From CAZISM01 sp964541895 (GTDB lineage Bacteria; Zhuqueibacterota; Zhuqueibacteria; Residuimicrobiales; Residuimicrobiaceae), in NCBI GenBank assembly GCA_964541895.1, contig CAZISM010000176.1:1-8870 (forward strand): a stretch of 8,870 bases of DNA, read 5' to 3'. The notes beneath the pieces were generated by a model. It was not told where the DNA came from. It saw nothing but the letters and a program-made list of their open reading frames with translations, and did no database searches. A program made the position numbers and the translations under genes. Of this stretch, positions 1-7,243 are shown one piece after another. Each line of letters starts with the position of its first letter. The first letter of the stretch is position 1.

Positions 1-549
1 GACGTGTCGGGAAAAGGCATCCCCGGCTCCATCCTGATGTCCAACGTGCAGGCCTCTTTTCGTTCTGTGGCCTATCGTCATACCTATCCGCATCAGGTTG
101 TGAATGAAGTCAACCGCCAGCTCGCGCACACGACAGCGGCCGGCAACTATGCCACCCTGATCTATGCGGTCTGGGACGAAGAGCTCCTGCAATTGAGCTA
201 TTGCAGCGCCGGTCACAATTATCCGATCTGGCGACAGCAGGGCGAGGGCGTGCAACGGTTGCAGCGAAGCGGCCCGCCGGTCGGCATCGAGACGGAGGTG
301 ACCTGGCTGTCGGATACGGTGCAGATGCGCGGCGGCGATGTGATCGTGTTCTATACCGACGGTGTTACGGAAAGCATCAACAAAGACGGCGAGGACTTTG
401 GCGAACAGCGGTTGCTGGAGCTGATTGCATGTTTTCCGCGTTCAGACGCCGCCGAGCTCTTGAATCATATTTATGACCGGCTCAATAGGTTTTTGGACGG
501 TGTCAGTCCTGCGGACGACATGACCATGATCGTGTTGCAGGTGCTGTAA
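1..549 (+). CDS. SpoIIE/RsbU-type PP2C serine phosphatase, C-terminal part
   Basis: This is the 3' end of a gene that starts before the window; 182 residues remain and the frame is open to base 1. The fragment opens with DVSGKGIP, the metal-binding Asp and Gly loop of the SpoIIE/RsbU branch of PP2C phosphatases. It continues with NYATLIYAVWD, SAGHNYP, VIVFYTDGVTES and, near the end, ADDMTMIVL, which supplies further metal-binding aspartates. All the usual C-terminal catalytic motifs are present, so the domain looks active. Known relatives dephosphorylate serine on anti-sigma-factor antagonists in partner-switching pathways. The missing N-terminus usually carries a sensor (PAS, GAF, receiver or HAMP), so input and location cannot be told. 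No anti-sigma antagonist gene is visible nearby. The next gene starts 43 nt downstream on the same strand. Confidence 0.93.
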   Translation, partial: DVSGKGIPGSILMSNVQASFRSVAYRHTYPHQVVNEVNRQLAHTTAAGNYATLIYAVWDEELLQLSYCSAGHNYPIWRQQGEGVQRLQRSGPPVGIETEVTWLSDTVQMRGGDVIVFYTDGVTESINKDGEDFGEQRLLELIACFPRSDAAELLNHIYDRLNRFLDGVSPADDMTMIVLQVL

Positions 550-592
550 CAGCGTCCTGATCTTGTTCTCGTATTCAATCGTATAGGCTGAT

Positions 593-1900
593 ATGCAAAC
601 CATAAAGCGTACAGGGTTTGTTGCTCTGTTGGCAGGGCTGGGGCTGGTCTCGTCGTGGCAGTGCACCATGGCGGCGCCGGCTGATTCCCTGCGCATTCGA
701 CACATCGTTTTGGTGGGCAATGACCACACCAGGGACTTTATCATCCTTCGGGAGATGAAGAGCAGAGAGGGCGGGCGCTACGATGAGCGCCTGGTGGCTG
801 AAGACCGCATGCGCATCCAGAATTTGCGTCTGTTCACGCGCGTCGACATCGAAGCCATGCCGATTGATGAAAGTGTGGATCTGCTGGTGATGGTGGCGGA
901 ACGGTGGTATCTGTTTCCTTACCTGATATTAAACACCAACGAACGATCGTGGAAGAAATTGTCGTACGGGGCGGGTCTGGCGCATCAAAATCTGGCCGGG
1001 CGTAACATCTTTGCCAACGCAGCGTTCTGGTTCGGGTACAATGCCGGTTTTACACTGCGCTATGTGGATCCGTGGATCGATCGCAGGCATAATCTGTATT
1101 TTGAAGGCGAGATCTATTCCAAAAAGATAAGCAACAAAAACAGCGACTGGCCGGAATTCGATGAACAGCATCAGGGTGTGACGATGACGTTCGGCAAGCG
1201 CTGGGGTCTGCACACTTACTCCGCCGTGCGAGCGGGGTATCGTCGTGTTCATCTGCCTTCGGCGCTGGTCGGCCGCGGCGGCGCCAACGGCCCGGACGAT
1301 TTGCCGCAGGCCGGCGTTCTTTTTACCTATGATCGACGCGATTTGCGCGAATATGCGCGCCGCGGCTGGTACATCAATCTGGGTGTCCATGAAATGTACG
1401 ACGGCGGCCGGATCCATTTTCAGAAATACGGCATCGATGTGCGCCGTTATCAGCCGCTGTACCGCCGGATCTCGCTGGCCGGTCGGCTGGCACTGGACGG
1501 CAGTGCGGGCAGGATCCCGCTCTATGAGCGCTATTTTGTCGGTTATCAGGAGCGGGTTCGCGGTCATTTCAATGAGCAGGTCGAAGGGGCGCAACGCCTG
1601 CTCTCCGGTCTGGAGTTGCGGATGCCGCTGTTACCGATCCGCTATTTTGATTTGGGAGACGACAGCAGCGCCCTGGGCGCCTATATGAACAATTTACCTT
1701 TCGGCGTCAGCTGGGTATTATTTGCCGATGCGGCAACCGTCAGCGACACCTGGTCGCATCTTCGCCGGCAGCGTTTCATGCAGGGGTTCGGCGGCGGCCT
1801 GCATATCCATCTGCCCTATGTGGAACTGCTGCGCCTGGAATATGCCGTCGATGCGCATGGACATGGCCAGTTTATCAGTGATCTTTACGTGTGGTTCTAA
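593..1900 (+). CDS. Omp85-family outer-membrane beta-barrel protein with one POTRA domain (BamA/TamA-like)
   Basis: 435 residues. Residues 1-28 form a Sec signal peptide: basic start (MQTIKR), hydrophobic core, likely cleavage near TMAAPA. Residues 34-103 read as one POTRA domain (IRHIVLVGNDHTRDF, RIQNLRLFTRVDIEAMP, VDLLVMVAER). From about 107 to the end alternating beta strands form an Omp85/surface-antigen barrel, with FTYDRRDLREYARRGWY at 244-260, VRGH at 322-325 in the position of the family's VRG[FY] motif, and a C-terminal YVWF ending in Phe, as expected of a barrel-recognition signal. One POTRA and 435 residues is short beside BamA (five POTRAs, about 800) and TamA (three, about 580), so this is an accessory Omp85 protein, not the main BamA. 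The role in protein insertion or secretion is inferred. The start has only a weak AGG five bases upstream, but it gives the complete signal peptide. Confidence 0.88.
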   Translation: MQTIKRTGFVALLAGLGLVSSWQCTMAAPADSLRIRHIVLVGNDHTRDFIILREMKSREGGRYDERLVAEDRMRIQNLRLFTRVDIEAMPIDESVDLLVMVAERWYLFPYLILNTNERSWKKLSYGAGLAHQNLAGRNIFANAAFWFGYNAGFTLRYVDPWIDRRHNLYFEGEIYSKKISNKNSDWPEFDEQHQGVTMTFGKRWGLHTYSAVRAGYRRVHLPSALVGRGGANGPDDLPQAGVLFTYDRRDLREYARRGWYINLGVHEMYDGGRIHFQKYGIDVRRYQPLYRRISLAGRLALDGSAGRIPLYERYFVGYQERVRGHFNEQVEGAQRLLSGLELRMPLLPIRYFDLGDDSSALGAYMNNLPFGVSWVLFADAATVSDTWSHLRRQRFMQGFGGGLHIHLPYVELLRLEYAVDAHGHGQFISDLYVWF

Positions 1901-1901
1901 C

Positions 1902-2633
1902 ATGCCCCATTACGAACAGTTTTATGTCAGGCCTGAGGACGTTGATGCGGAATATTTTTCTCTGCGCGACCAGGAGTGCATGCATGCGGCCCGGGTGTGT
2001 CGCAAGCGGGCGGGTGAGTGGTTGATCGCGGTTGATGGTTTGGGACAGCGCTATCAGGGCGAGATTGTGGAGGTTTCGGCCGAGCGGGTGCAGGTGCGCC
2101 GGCAACAGCAAGACAGCAACTGGGGCGAACCCCGGCTGCAGCTTACGCTGGCGCAGGCCCTGCTCAAGGGCGGACACGTAGATGAGATTGTCGAAAAGGC
2201 CACGGAACTGGGTGTGGCCGGCGTGCAACCGCTGTTGACGGAACGCACGATTGTGGAGCCTTCGCCGCAGCGTCTGGAGCGCTGGCAGGACAAAGCCCGG
2301 GCGGCGATGAAGCAGTGCGGGCGCTCGCGCTGTCCCGTGGTGGCGCCGCCCATGCCCTTGCGCCGGTACATCGAACAATGCGCCGGTATACCTCTGTTTG
2401 TGGCTGAAGAGGCTGTTGATGAAAAAAAGGCAACGTTGTCGGACCGCCTGGTGCAGGCGGAGCGCGCCATTCTCATTGTCGGGCCGGAGGGAGGCTTGAG
2501 CGAAAGCGAAACGGCCCTGCTGCAGCGGCAGCAGGCCTTTTTCTTTTCGCTGGGTCGACGCCGTTTGCGCAGCGAAACCGCCGCGCTCGCGGCGGTAACC
2601 CTGCTCTTGGCCGCTGCCAACGATTTGACCTAG
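1902..2633 (+). CDS. rsmE: 16S rRNA (uracil-1498-N3)-methyltransferase RsmE
   Basis: 243 residues, the usual family length. RsmE uses S-adenosylmethionine to methylate N3 of U1498 in helix 44 of 16S rRNA, in the cytoplasm. Residues 1-70 fit the N-terminal PUA-like RNA-binding domain (EQFYV start, H28 before the VxR segment). Residues 74-243 fit the SPOUT knotted methyltransferase fold: LAQALLKGGHVDEIVEKATELGV, ERTIV, ERW.DKARAAMKQCGRS, VGPEGGLSESE (193-203) and SLGRRRLRSETAALAA (216-231), the last two making the cofactor-binding knot. Residue 221 is Arg where the motif usually has Ile (LGxRILRxETA). The start ATG lies one base after the stop of the Omp85 gene and has no clear Shine-Dalgarno sequence, so translational coupling is plausible. 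An in-frame reading continues upstream to 1722, but that part overlaps the Omp85 gene and lacks RsmE character. Confidence 0.96.
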   Translation: MPHYEQFYVRPEDVDAEYFSLRDQECMHAARVCRKRAGEWLIAVDGLGQRYQGEIVEVSAERVQVRRQQQDSNWGEPRLQLTLAQALLKGGHVDEIVEKATELGVAGVQPLLTERTIVEPSPQRLERWQDKARAAMKQCGRSRCPVVAPPMPLRRYIEQCAGIPLFVAEEAVDEKKATLSDRLVQAERAILIVGPEGGLSESETALLQRQQAFFFSLGRRRLRSETAALAAVTLLLAAANDLT

Positions 2634-2650
2634 CCGGGACCGCGGCTAGG
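2629..2650. terminator. Palindrome between convergent genes covering both stop codons
   Basis: A perfect 8-bp inverted repeat (CCTAGCCG at 2629-2636 and CGGCTAGG at 2643-2650) encloses a six-base loop. The TAG stop of rsmE (2631-2633) lies in the left arm and the TAG stop of the terC-like gene (2646-2648, minus strand) in the right arm, so each transcript ends its reading frame inside the same stem. On the plus strand a T-rich run begins at 2665, 14 bases after the stem, too far for a textbook intrinsic terminator. There is no T run on the minus side. A bidirectional stop or 3'-end-protecting hairpin is an inference from position and symmetry. Confidence 0.4.
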
Positions 2651-3671
2651 CGGCGGCGCTACGATTTTTTTCTTTTCGATCCGTGAACAGCGAAGCCGCC
2701 ACGCCGATCGCGAGAATCAGCACCACAATCCCCATCATATAAAAATTGAAACTCTTGCCCAACAGATCCTTGAGCCATTCCGCCGCCAGCATTTTCACAC
2801 CAACAAAGATCAGAACGAACGCCAGGGAGACTTTGAGATATCTGAATTTATCCATCAGGCCCGCCAGTGCAAAATAGAGGGAGCGAAGGCCGAGGATGGC
2901 GAACACGTTGCTGGTAAAGACCAGGAACGGATCGGCGGTGATGGCAAAGATGGCCGGGATGGAATCTACGGCAAAGATCAGATCCGTGGTTTCCACCACG
3001 ATCAGCGCCAGCGCCAGCGGGGTCAACATCCAGGTGCCGGGGGCGGCCTTTTCGACCGATTCGTCTAATTCCATATCCTGGCCCGGCATTTCGCTCTCCC
3101 GGGAGGCGGCCGAGCCGGCCCGCACGAGAAAGTGTTCGCCATGAAGCCGGTTGGTGATGGGGAACAGCCGGCGAGCCAGGCGTACGATTACGTTCTGGTT
3201 GAGATCGGCGGCTTCGGTTTTCAGGAATAGCATTTTGATGCCCGTGATGATGAGAAAAGCGCCGAACACCAGCAGGATCCAGTGAAACTCGGCGATCAGT
3301 TTGGCGCCCACGGCGATCATGATGCCGCGCATGATCAGGGCGCCGAGAATACCCCAAAAAAGAACGCGGTGCTGATAGAGGGCCGGGATGGCAAAGAAGC
3401 CAAAAATCATCACAATGACAAATATATTATCGACGCTCAGTGATTTTTCGACGATATAACCGGTCAGGTATTTCACCATGGCTGTTTGACCGTCATTAAT
3501 AACGCCGTCCACCGCATCAGGAGCGTTACCGAGCCCGAACCAGTGCGCATTATAGCCATGGTAAATGAATGCACTAAAGCTGAGGCCCATAACAATCCAA
3601 ACCGCCGACCAGGTCAGGGCCTCTTTAATGGAAACGACGTGCGCCCGTCGGTGAAATATTCCCAAATCAAG
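2646..3671 (-). CDS. TerC/Alx-family integral membrane protein, N-terminus missing in gap
   Basis: 341 residues are visible; the first visible codon abuts the N run. By comparison with E. coli Alx, roughly 20-25 N-terminal residues with part of the first membrane helix are lost. Family signatures are strong: LDLGIFHRRAHVVSIKEAL, LTGYIVEKSLSVDNIFV, QHRVLFWGILGALIMR, HWILLVFGAFLIITGIKM, VVETTDLIFAVDSIPAIF and ADPFLVFTSNVFAILGLRSLYF. The acidic residues in SVDN, ETTD and AVDS lie in membrane segments. About eight or nine hydrophobic helices are evident. Alx exports Mn2+ in E. coli and TerC paralogues in Bacillus help metallate secreted enzymes, so a manganese-related role is likely; tellurite resistance should not be assumed. 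The loop at about 184-215 is some 25 residues longer than in Alx and is acidic. Any promoter or yybP-ykoY riboswitch would lie in the gap. Confidence 0.92.
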   Translation of the reverse strand, partial: LDLGIFHRRAHVVSIKEALTWSAVWIVMGLSFSAFIYHGYNAHWFGLGNAPDAVDGVINDGQTAMVKYLTGYIVEKSLSVDNIFVIVMIFGFFAIPALYQHRVLFWGILGALIMRGIMIAVGAKLIAEFHWILLVFGAFLIITGIKMLFLKTEAADLNQNVIVRLARRLFPITNRLHGEHFLVRAGSAASRESEMPGQDMELDESVEKAAPGTWMLTPLALALIVVETTDLIFAVDSIPAIFAITADPFLVFTSNVFAILGLRSLYFALAGLMDKFRYLKVSLAFVLIFVGVKMLAAEWLKDLLGKSFNFYMMGIVVLILAIGVAASLFTDRKEKNRSAAA

Positions 3672-3771
3672 NNNNNNNNNNNNNNNNNNNNNNNNNNNNN
3701 NNNNNNNNNNNNNNNNNNNNNNNNNNNNNNNNNNNNNNNNNNNNNNNNNNNNNNNNNNNNNNNNNNNNNNN
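3672..3771. other. Assembly gap (100 N)
   Basis: Exactly 100 undetermined bases, a typical scaffold placeholder whose true length is unknown. It removes the end of the response-regulator gene, the start of the TerC-family gene and whatever lies between them. Frame continuity across it is accidental, because one reading runs from a receiver domain straight into a membrane protein. Confidence 0.97.
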
Positions 3772-4115
3772 GCATCCAGCAGTTCATCCTTGATGAACGG
3801 CTTTTTCAGCGTGCCATCGGCGCCCAGCTCCTGGGCCATATTCAGATAGTCCCGGGCGCTGCCCAGGCCGCCGCCGGACATGGCGAGGATTTTTATGTTG
3901 GGACGGTTGCGTTTCAGCTCGAGGATGGTTTCAAGCCCCTCTTTTTCCGGCATGAGGATGTCGGTGATCACCACCTCGATCTCAGCCTGTTGCTGCAGCA
4001 ACACCATGGCTTCTCTGCCGTTGGCCGCTTCCAGGGTTTCAAACTGCTCAGGCGGCAGCATTTTCCCGATCATGGTGCGAATGGCCGGATCGTCTTCTAT
4101 GATCAATAGCTTCAT
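3772..4115 (-). CDS. Stand-alone receiver-domain response regulator, C-terminus missing in gap
   Basis: 114 complete residues are visible before the gap. They form almost a whole CheY-like receiver: the acidic pair D8/D9 (LLIIEDDPAIR), phospho-acceptor D52 in VVITDILMPEKEG, S80 in LAMSGGG as the switch Ser/Thr, and K105 in LKKPF. Family members are about 120-125 residues, so only the last helix is probably lost, unless an output domain follows inside the gap. The start is well supported: GGAGG at 4123-4127 sits seven bases before the ATG and is embedded in the last codons of the upstream kinase gene. Three bases separate the kinase stop from this ATG, so the two are surely co-transcribed and probably coupled. 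It is the expected phosphoryl acceptor of that kinase or of its receiver-mediated relay. Confidence 0.92.
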
Positions 4116-4118
4116 ACC

Positions 4119-6935
4119 CTATCCTCCGCTTGGTTTGGTTAGAGCCATACGAATCGTTGAAGCCAATTCGTGCAGTGTGATCGGTTTAACCATTATGAAT
4201 TGAACGGCGTTTTGCGCCTGTATGGCTGATGGAATATTTTCACCGTACCCGGTCATGAAGATGATGGGGATGATCTGGTGCATGCCGCGCAGCCGCTCGG
4301 ACAACTCCAGCCCGGTCATAGTCGGCATTATGACATCCGAAATCACAAGATCGTAGGCGCCGGGGTGGCGATGAAAGGCGTCGAGGGCGGCAGGGCTGCT
4401 GGAAAAAGCATCTACCCGGTAGCCCAATCGCTCCAGCATTCTGCTCAGCACATGCACAACCTGTTCGTCGTCATCCACCAGGAGGATGGACTCGGAGCCT
4501 TTCTCGATCTCGAACGCGATATCGCAGATGTCGGTGGGGGCCGGGACGATGGGAAGATAGACCTGGAATTCAGAGCCTTTGCCGAACTCGCTTTGGACGA
4601 CAACCTCGCCCTGGTGGCTTTTGACGATACCGTGCACGACCGAGAGGCCCAGCCCTGTGCCTTTACCGATACCCTTGGTGGTAAAAAAAGGTTCAAAGAT
4701 TCGGTCGCGGGTGGTTTCAGTCATGCCGGTGCCGGTATCGCGAACGGTCAGACAGGCGTAGGCGCCTTCACTCAAGTTTGGACAGGCCTTTGCCATAGCG
4801 CTGTCAACGGCCACCTGCTTCAGGGCGACCGAGAGGGTGCCGCCTTTTTCTTCCATGGCGTGAAAGCCGTTGATGCACAGATTGATAATCACCTGGTGCA
4901 TCTGCGAGGCGTCGGCCAGCACCTGGCCGCCGCTTTCATCGATGTGCTGTTGAATGTCAATGTTGACGGGCAAGACGGGCCTCAGCAACTGCAGAGCCTC
5001 TCTGATGATCAAATGGAGCGAGACCGGCTTGCGTTCTTTTTCTATTTCCCGGCTAAAGATCAATATCTGTTCCACCAGGTCCCGGGCGCGTCTGGCGGCA
5101 TTGAGAATGTGGTTGATATCCTCGCGAACCGGATCAGTGGCGACGGTGCCGTTGAAAGCCATATCGGCATATCCCATGATCGGCGTCAGAATATTGTTGA
5201 ATTCGTGGGCGATGCCGCCGGCCAGGGTGCCGATGGTTTCCAGCCGTTGCGAACGGCGCAGGTGCTCTTCCAGTTTGGCTTTCCCCTCTTCGGCATGCCG
5301 GCGCGCGGTCTCGTCCCGGCCCACGCCGAGCACGGCCCAGATCTCGTTTTTTTGATTGTGCAACGGCACCTTGAGCGTATCCAGGATTATTTCCTTGCCG
5401 TCGGCAAGGCGGATCGGATCATAGGGAACATGCAGGGAGGTGTTTTGCTCCAGGACGTGGAGGTCATCGTTGCGATAGCCGCGAAGGCCGCGTGTGGGAT
5501 CGCCGAAAATCAGCTCATGCGGAAAGCCCAGCTCCACATCGTTCTTGCCGATAATCTCCGCACCGGGGATGCTGATGCCGTCGGCAAAGCTTTTATTGGC
5601 GAGGATATAGCGGAGGTGGCGGTCTTTGGCAAAGATGAAATCCGGAGTCGAATCGATCACGGTGCGCAGCAGCTGTTCGGATTGGCGCAGGGCTTGCTCC
5701 GCCTTTTTGCGCTCCGTGATGTCGCGGCTGACACCGTACACCTCCAGTCGCCCGGATTCCGGATTTACGGCAAAGCGGGTGGTCGATTCGGTGCAGACGA
5801 TACGGCCGTCTTTGCACGGCTGGCCCACTTCGTCAATGTGGGGTACGGCCAGACCCTGCTGCCATTCCCGCAGGCGATCCGGCAGGAGCTTGACAAATCG
5901 CTGCAGCGATTCGGGAGTGAGGATTAAAGAGATATCTTGCGACATCACTTCTGCAACCGTATAGCCGCGCAGATGTTCTACGGAAGGGCTCACATAGCGA
6001 AAGCGAAGGGACTCGATGTCGAGGACCCAGAGGACGTCCGAGATGTTTTCCGTCAACAAGCGGTAATGCTCTTCGCTTTTGTGCATTCGTTCCTGGGACC
6101 GGATTCGGTCCGTTATGTCCATGGAAAGAATAAAAAGGCCTTCCGGCACCGCCTGGACGCTCAATTGATACCATTGTGAAGAACCATCCGGGAACGTGAA
6201 TTCATTATCGAGCAGGGCTGAGGTTCGCTCGCTCATGCAGCGGCGCAGCGTGGCGAACATGGCGGTCTCTTCGATACCGGGATACAGCTCCATCATGGTA
6301 TGGCCCAGCAGGTTCTCTCTCGAGTGCCGGGCCTGACGGCATACGGCGTCATTGGCGTAGAGATATTTCCAGTCGTGACCGATGATCTGGCATCCTTCCA
6401 GCATGGTGTCGAGGGTGTGATAGTAGCGGGCGGCGGTTTCGTTCAGCGCCTGTTCCACTCTGATGCGGGAGGTCAGATCACGGTAGTACCAGAGATGTTC
6501 CACATTACCCTGGCCGGAGTCGACCGGCGTGTAATCACGCGAAAGCATCCTGCCATCCTGCAGGGCAAGAATTTCGTTTTGCACCGGTCGAGCGGCAGCG
6601 AGCAGTTCGTCGATGCGCCTGAGGAAACCGTCGCCGTCCTGGAAAAGAGTTTTAATGTTTTGAACCAATTGCCGGCCATCCAGCCCGGCAAGAGAATCCG
6701 GGGGCCTGGAGATGTCAAAGAGATCGCAAAAGGTCTGGTTGGCTTTTATTACGTTGCGTTGTGGTGTTTCGATGAGCAGGCCGCCCGGCAGGCTGGAGAA
6801 GAGTGAAGACAGCCGCTGTGCCGTTTGGTCGGAATGCACTCCGGCCTCGACGTGACCTTCCAGCTCTTGCAGCCGGGCACGCAGCTGTTGGAGTTCTGAA
6901 GCTAGTTTCTGTTTCGTCATGGCACTAGCATGCAT
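4119..6935 (-). CDS. Soluble hybrid sensor histidine kinase with four PAS-like domains and a C-terminal receiver
   Basis: 938 residues from the chosen start. Order: coiled coil (about 7-29, KLASELQQLRARLQELEGH); PAS-like domains at about 45-155, 165-280, 285-410 and 415-550, three ending in PAC-like motifs (YRDLTSRIR, SMDITDRIR, VSRDITERKKAEQAL); HisKA with phospho-acceptor H577 in GGIAHEFNNILTPIMGY; HATPase_c with N box (NLCINGFHAM, N689), DTGTG (D733), FEPFFTTK and GKGTGLGL; receiver at about 815-935 with D821-D823, phospho-acceptor D867 (VISDVIMP), T895 and K917. All catalytic residues are intact. No membrane segment or signal peptide is visible, so it should sense a cytoplasmic cue. No Hpt domain is present. 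The start at 6935 was preferred because GGAGAG lies five bases upstream; an in-frame ATG at 6962 would add nine residues but has no Shine-Dalgarno sequence. Confidence 0.95.
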   Translation of the reverse strand: MHASAMTKQKLASELQQLRARLQELEGHVEAGVHSDQTAQRLSSLFSSLPGGLLIETPQRNVIKANQTFCDLFDISRPPDSLAGLDGRQLVQNIKTLFQDGDGFLRRIDELLAAARPVQNEILALQDGRMLSRDYTPVDSGQGNVEHLWYYRDLTSRIRVEQALNETAARYYHTLDTMLEGCQIIGHDWKYLYANDAVCRQARHSRENLLGHTMMELYPGIEETAMFATLRRCMSERTSALLDNEFTFPDGSSQWYQLSVQAVPEGLFILSMDITDRIRSQERMHKSEEHYRLLTENISDVLWVLDIESLRFRYVSPSVEHLRGYTVAEVMSQDISLILTPESLQRFVKLLPDRLREWQQGLAVPHIDEVGQPCKDGRIVCTESTTRFAVNPESGRLEVYGVSRDITERKKAEQALRQSEQLLRTVIDSTPDFIFAKDRHLRYILANKSFADGISIPGAEIIGKNDVELGFPHELIFGDPTRGLRGYRNDDLHVLEQNTSLHVPYDPIRLADGKEIILDTLKVPLHNQKNEIWAVLGVGRDETARRHAEEGKAKLEEHLRRSQRLETIGTLAGGIAHEFNNILTPIMGYADMAFNGTVATDPVREDINHILNAARRARDLVEQILIFSREIEKERKPVSLHLIIREALQLLRPVLPVNIDIQQHIDESGGQVLADASQMHQVIINLCINGFHAMEEKGGTLSVALKQVAVDSAMAKACPNLSEGAYACLTVRDTGTGMTETTRDRIFEPFFTTKGIGKGTGLGLSVVHGIVKSHQGEVVVQSEFGKGSEFQVYLPIVPAPTDICDIAFEIEKGSESILLVDDDEQVVHVLSRMLERLGYRVDAFSSSPAALDAFHRHPGAYDLVISDVIMPTMTGLELSERLRGMHQIIPIIFMTGYGENIPSAIQAQNAVQFIMVKPITLHELASTIRMALTKPSGG
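4123..4127 (-). promoter_or_regulatory. Ribosome binding site of the response regulator
   Basis: GGAGG on the minus strand, seven bases upstream of the ATG at 4115. It lies in the codons for the final Gly-Gly of the kinase gene, just before the kinase TAG stop, which suits translational coupling of the pair. Confidence 0.75.
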
Positions 6936-6940
6936 CGCGG

Positions 6941-6946
6941 CTCTCC
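6941..6946 (-). promoter_or_regulatory. Ribosome binding site deciding the kinase start
   Basis: GGAGAG on the minus strand ends five bases before the ATG at 6935. The three other in-frame ATG codons nearby (6962, 6953, 6920) have no comparable site at proper spacing, so this site selects 6935. Confidence 0.55.
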
Positions 6947-7164
6947 AGTGCATTGCAGACATTCATTTCTGCGAGTGTCATAGACAGACCAGGGAGGTAG
7001 AGTCCGTTTAAACGTATTGCCCCGTTGGAAGGTGATGGTCGGCCCCAATAGTGCCTTACAGTTGGGAGCCTGGGATGTGATGCTCTGCGCCGCAGCGATG
7101 GCCGGTACGTTTAATTCGACCGGTCTTCAGACGAAGCATCGACATAAAGAGCCGAATGTTGCAC

Positions 7165-7193
7165 AATATAATTAGCGCGATAAACAAAAGCAA
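7165..7193 (-). promoter_or_regulatory. Candidate sigma70-like promoter for the kinase operon
   Basis: On the minus strand TTGCTT (7193-7188) and TATATT (7170-7165) are separated by exactly 17 bases. The -10 matches the consensus at five of six positions, the -35 only at the TTG. It points towards the kinase gene and would leave a leader of about 220 bases. A TATAAT also occurs on the opposite strand (7167-7172) but without a -35 at proper distance. The call rests on spacing and A+T-richness only. Confidence 0.25.
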
Positions 7194-7230
7194 TAAAATA
7201 GTCGGATTAATGTGTTTTTGCCATTCTTTG

Positions 7231-7243
7231 GGCCGCAGCGGCC
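7231..7243. repeat. Perfect GC-rich inverted repeat at the gap edge
   Basis: GGCCGC and GCGGCC flank a single A, and the second arm ends at the last determined base before the N run. It may be the edge of a longer hairpin or repeat that broke the assembly. Function unknown. Confidence 0.4.

Larger units (their letters stand above)
6963..7243. other. Non-coding leader region upstream of the kinase
   Basis: About 280 bases with no credible gene on either strand. It becomes A+T-rich from about 7140 to 7225, as promoter DNA often is. Small inverted repeats are present: CTGCG/CGCAG at 7085-7095; a 7-bp stem at 7100-7106 with 7119-7125 (12-base loop, one G-U pair on the plus strand); and GGCCGC/GCGGCC at 7231-7243 against the gap. 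None is followed by a T run. No recognised riboswitch core was found by eye. Confidence 0.6.

Noticed and set aside
1722..1901. Upstream in-frame extension of rsmE
   Set aside because: It would overlap the end of the Omp85 gene in another frame and adds a Cys/Met-rich sequence unlike the RsmE N-terminus; the ATG at 1902 begins a normal family start.
2646..3671. Calling the membrane protein a tellurite-resistance determinant
   Set aside because: No terZABDE-type genes are nearby, and the family (Alx, Bacillus TerC paralogues) is better tied to manganese handling.
2646..4115. A single 489-residue reading frame joining a receiver domain to a TerC-like membrane protein
   Set aside because: The two halves meet only through 100 N of unknown true length. 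The receiver lacks just its last helix and the TerC part lacks its usual N-terminus, so these are two separate genes whose frames happen to match across the placeholder.
4278..5927. A 549-residue open frame on the plus strand opposite the kinase gene
   Set aside because: It is fully antisense to a gene with intact catalytic motifs, shows no recognisable domain, and is the kind of long mirror frame common in G+C-rich coding DNA.
6929..6985. A short upstream minus-strand frame of about 18 codons overlapping the kinase start
   Set aside because: It would start at an ATG near 6982 and end in TAG just before the ATG at 6920, but it has no Shine-Dalgarno sequence and no sign of being an attenuation peptide.
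7167..7172. Plus-strand TATAAT as a promoter
   Set aside because: No -35 element lies at 16-18 bases, the nearest TTGACA-like hexamer being 22 bases away, and no plus-strand gene follows.
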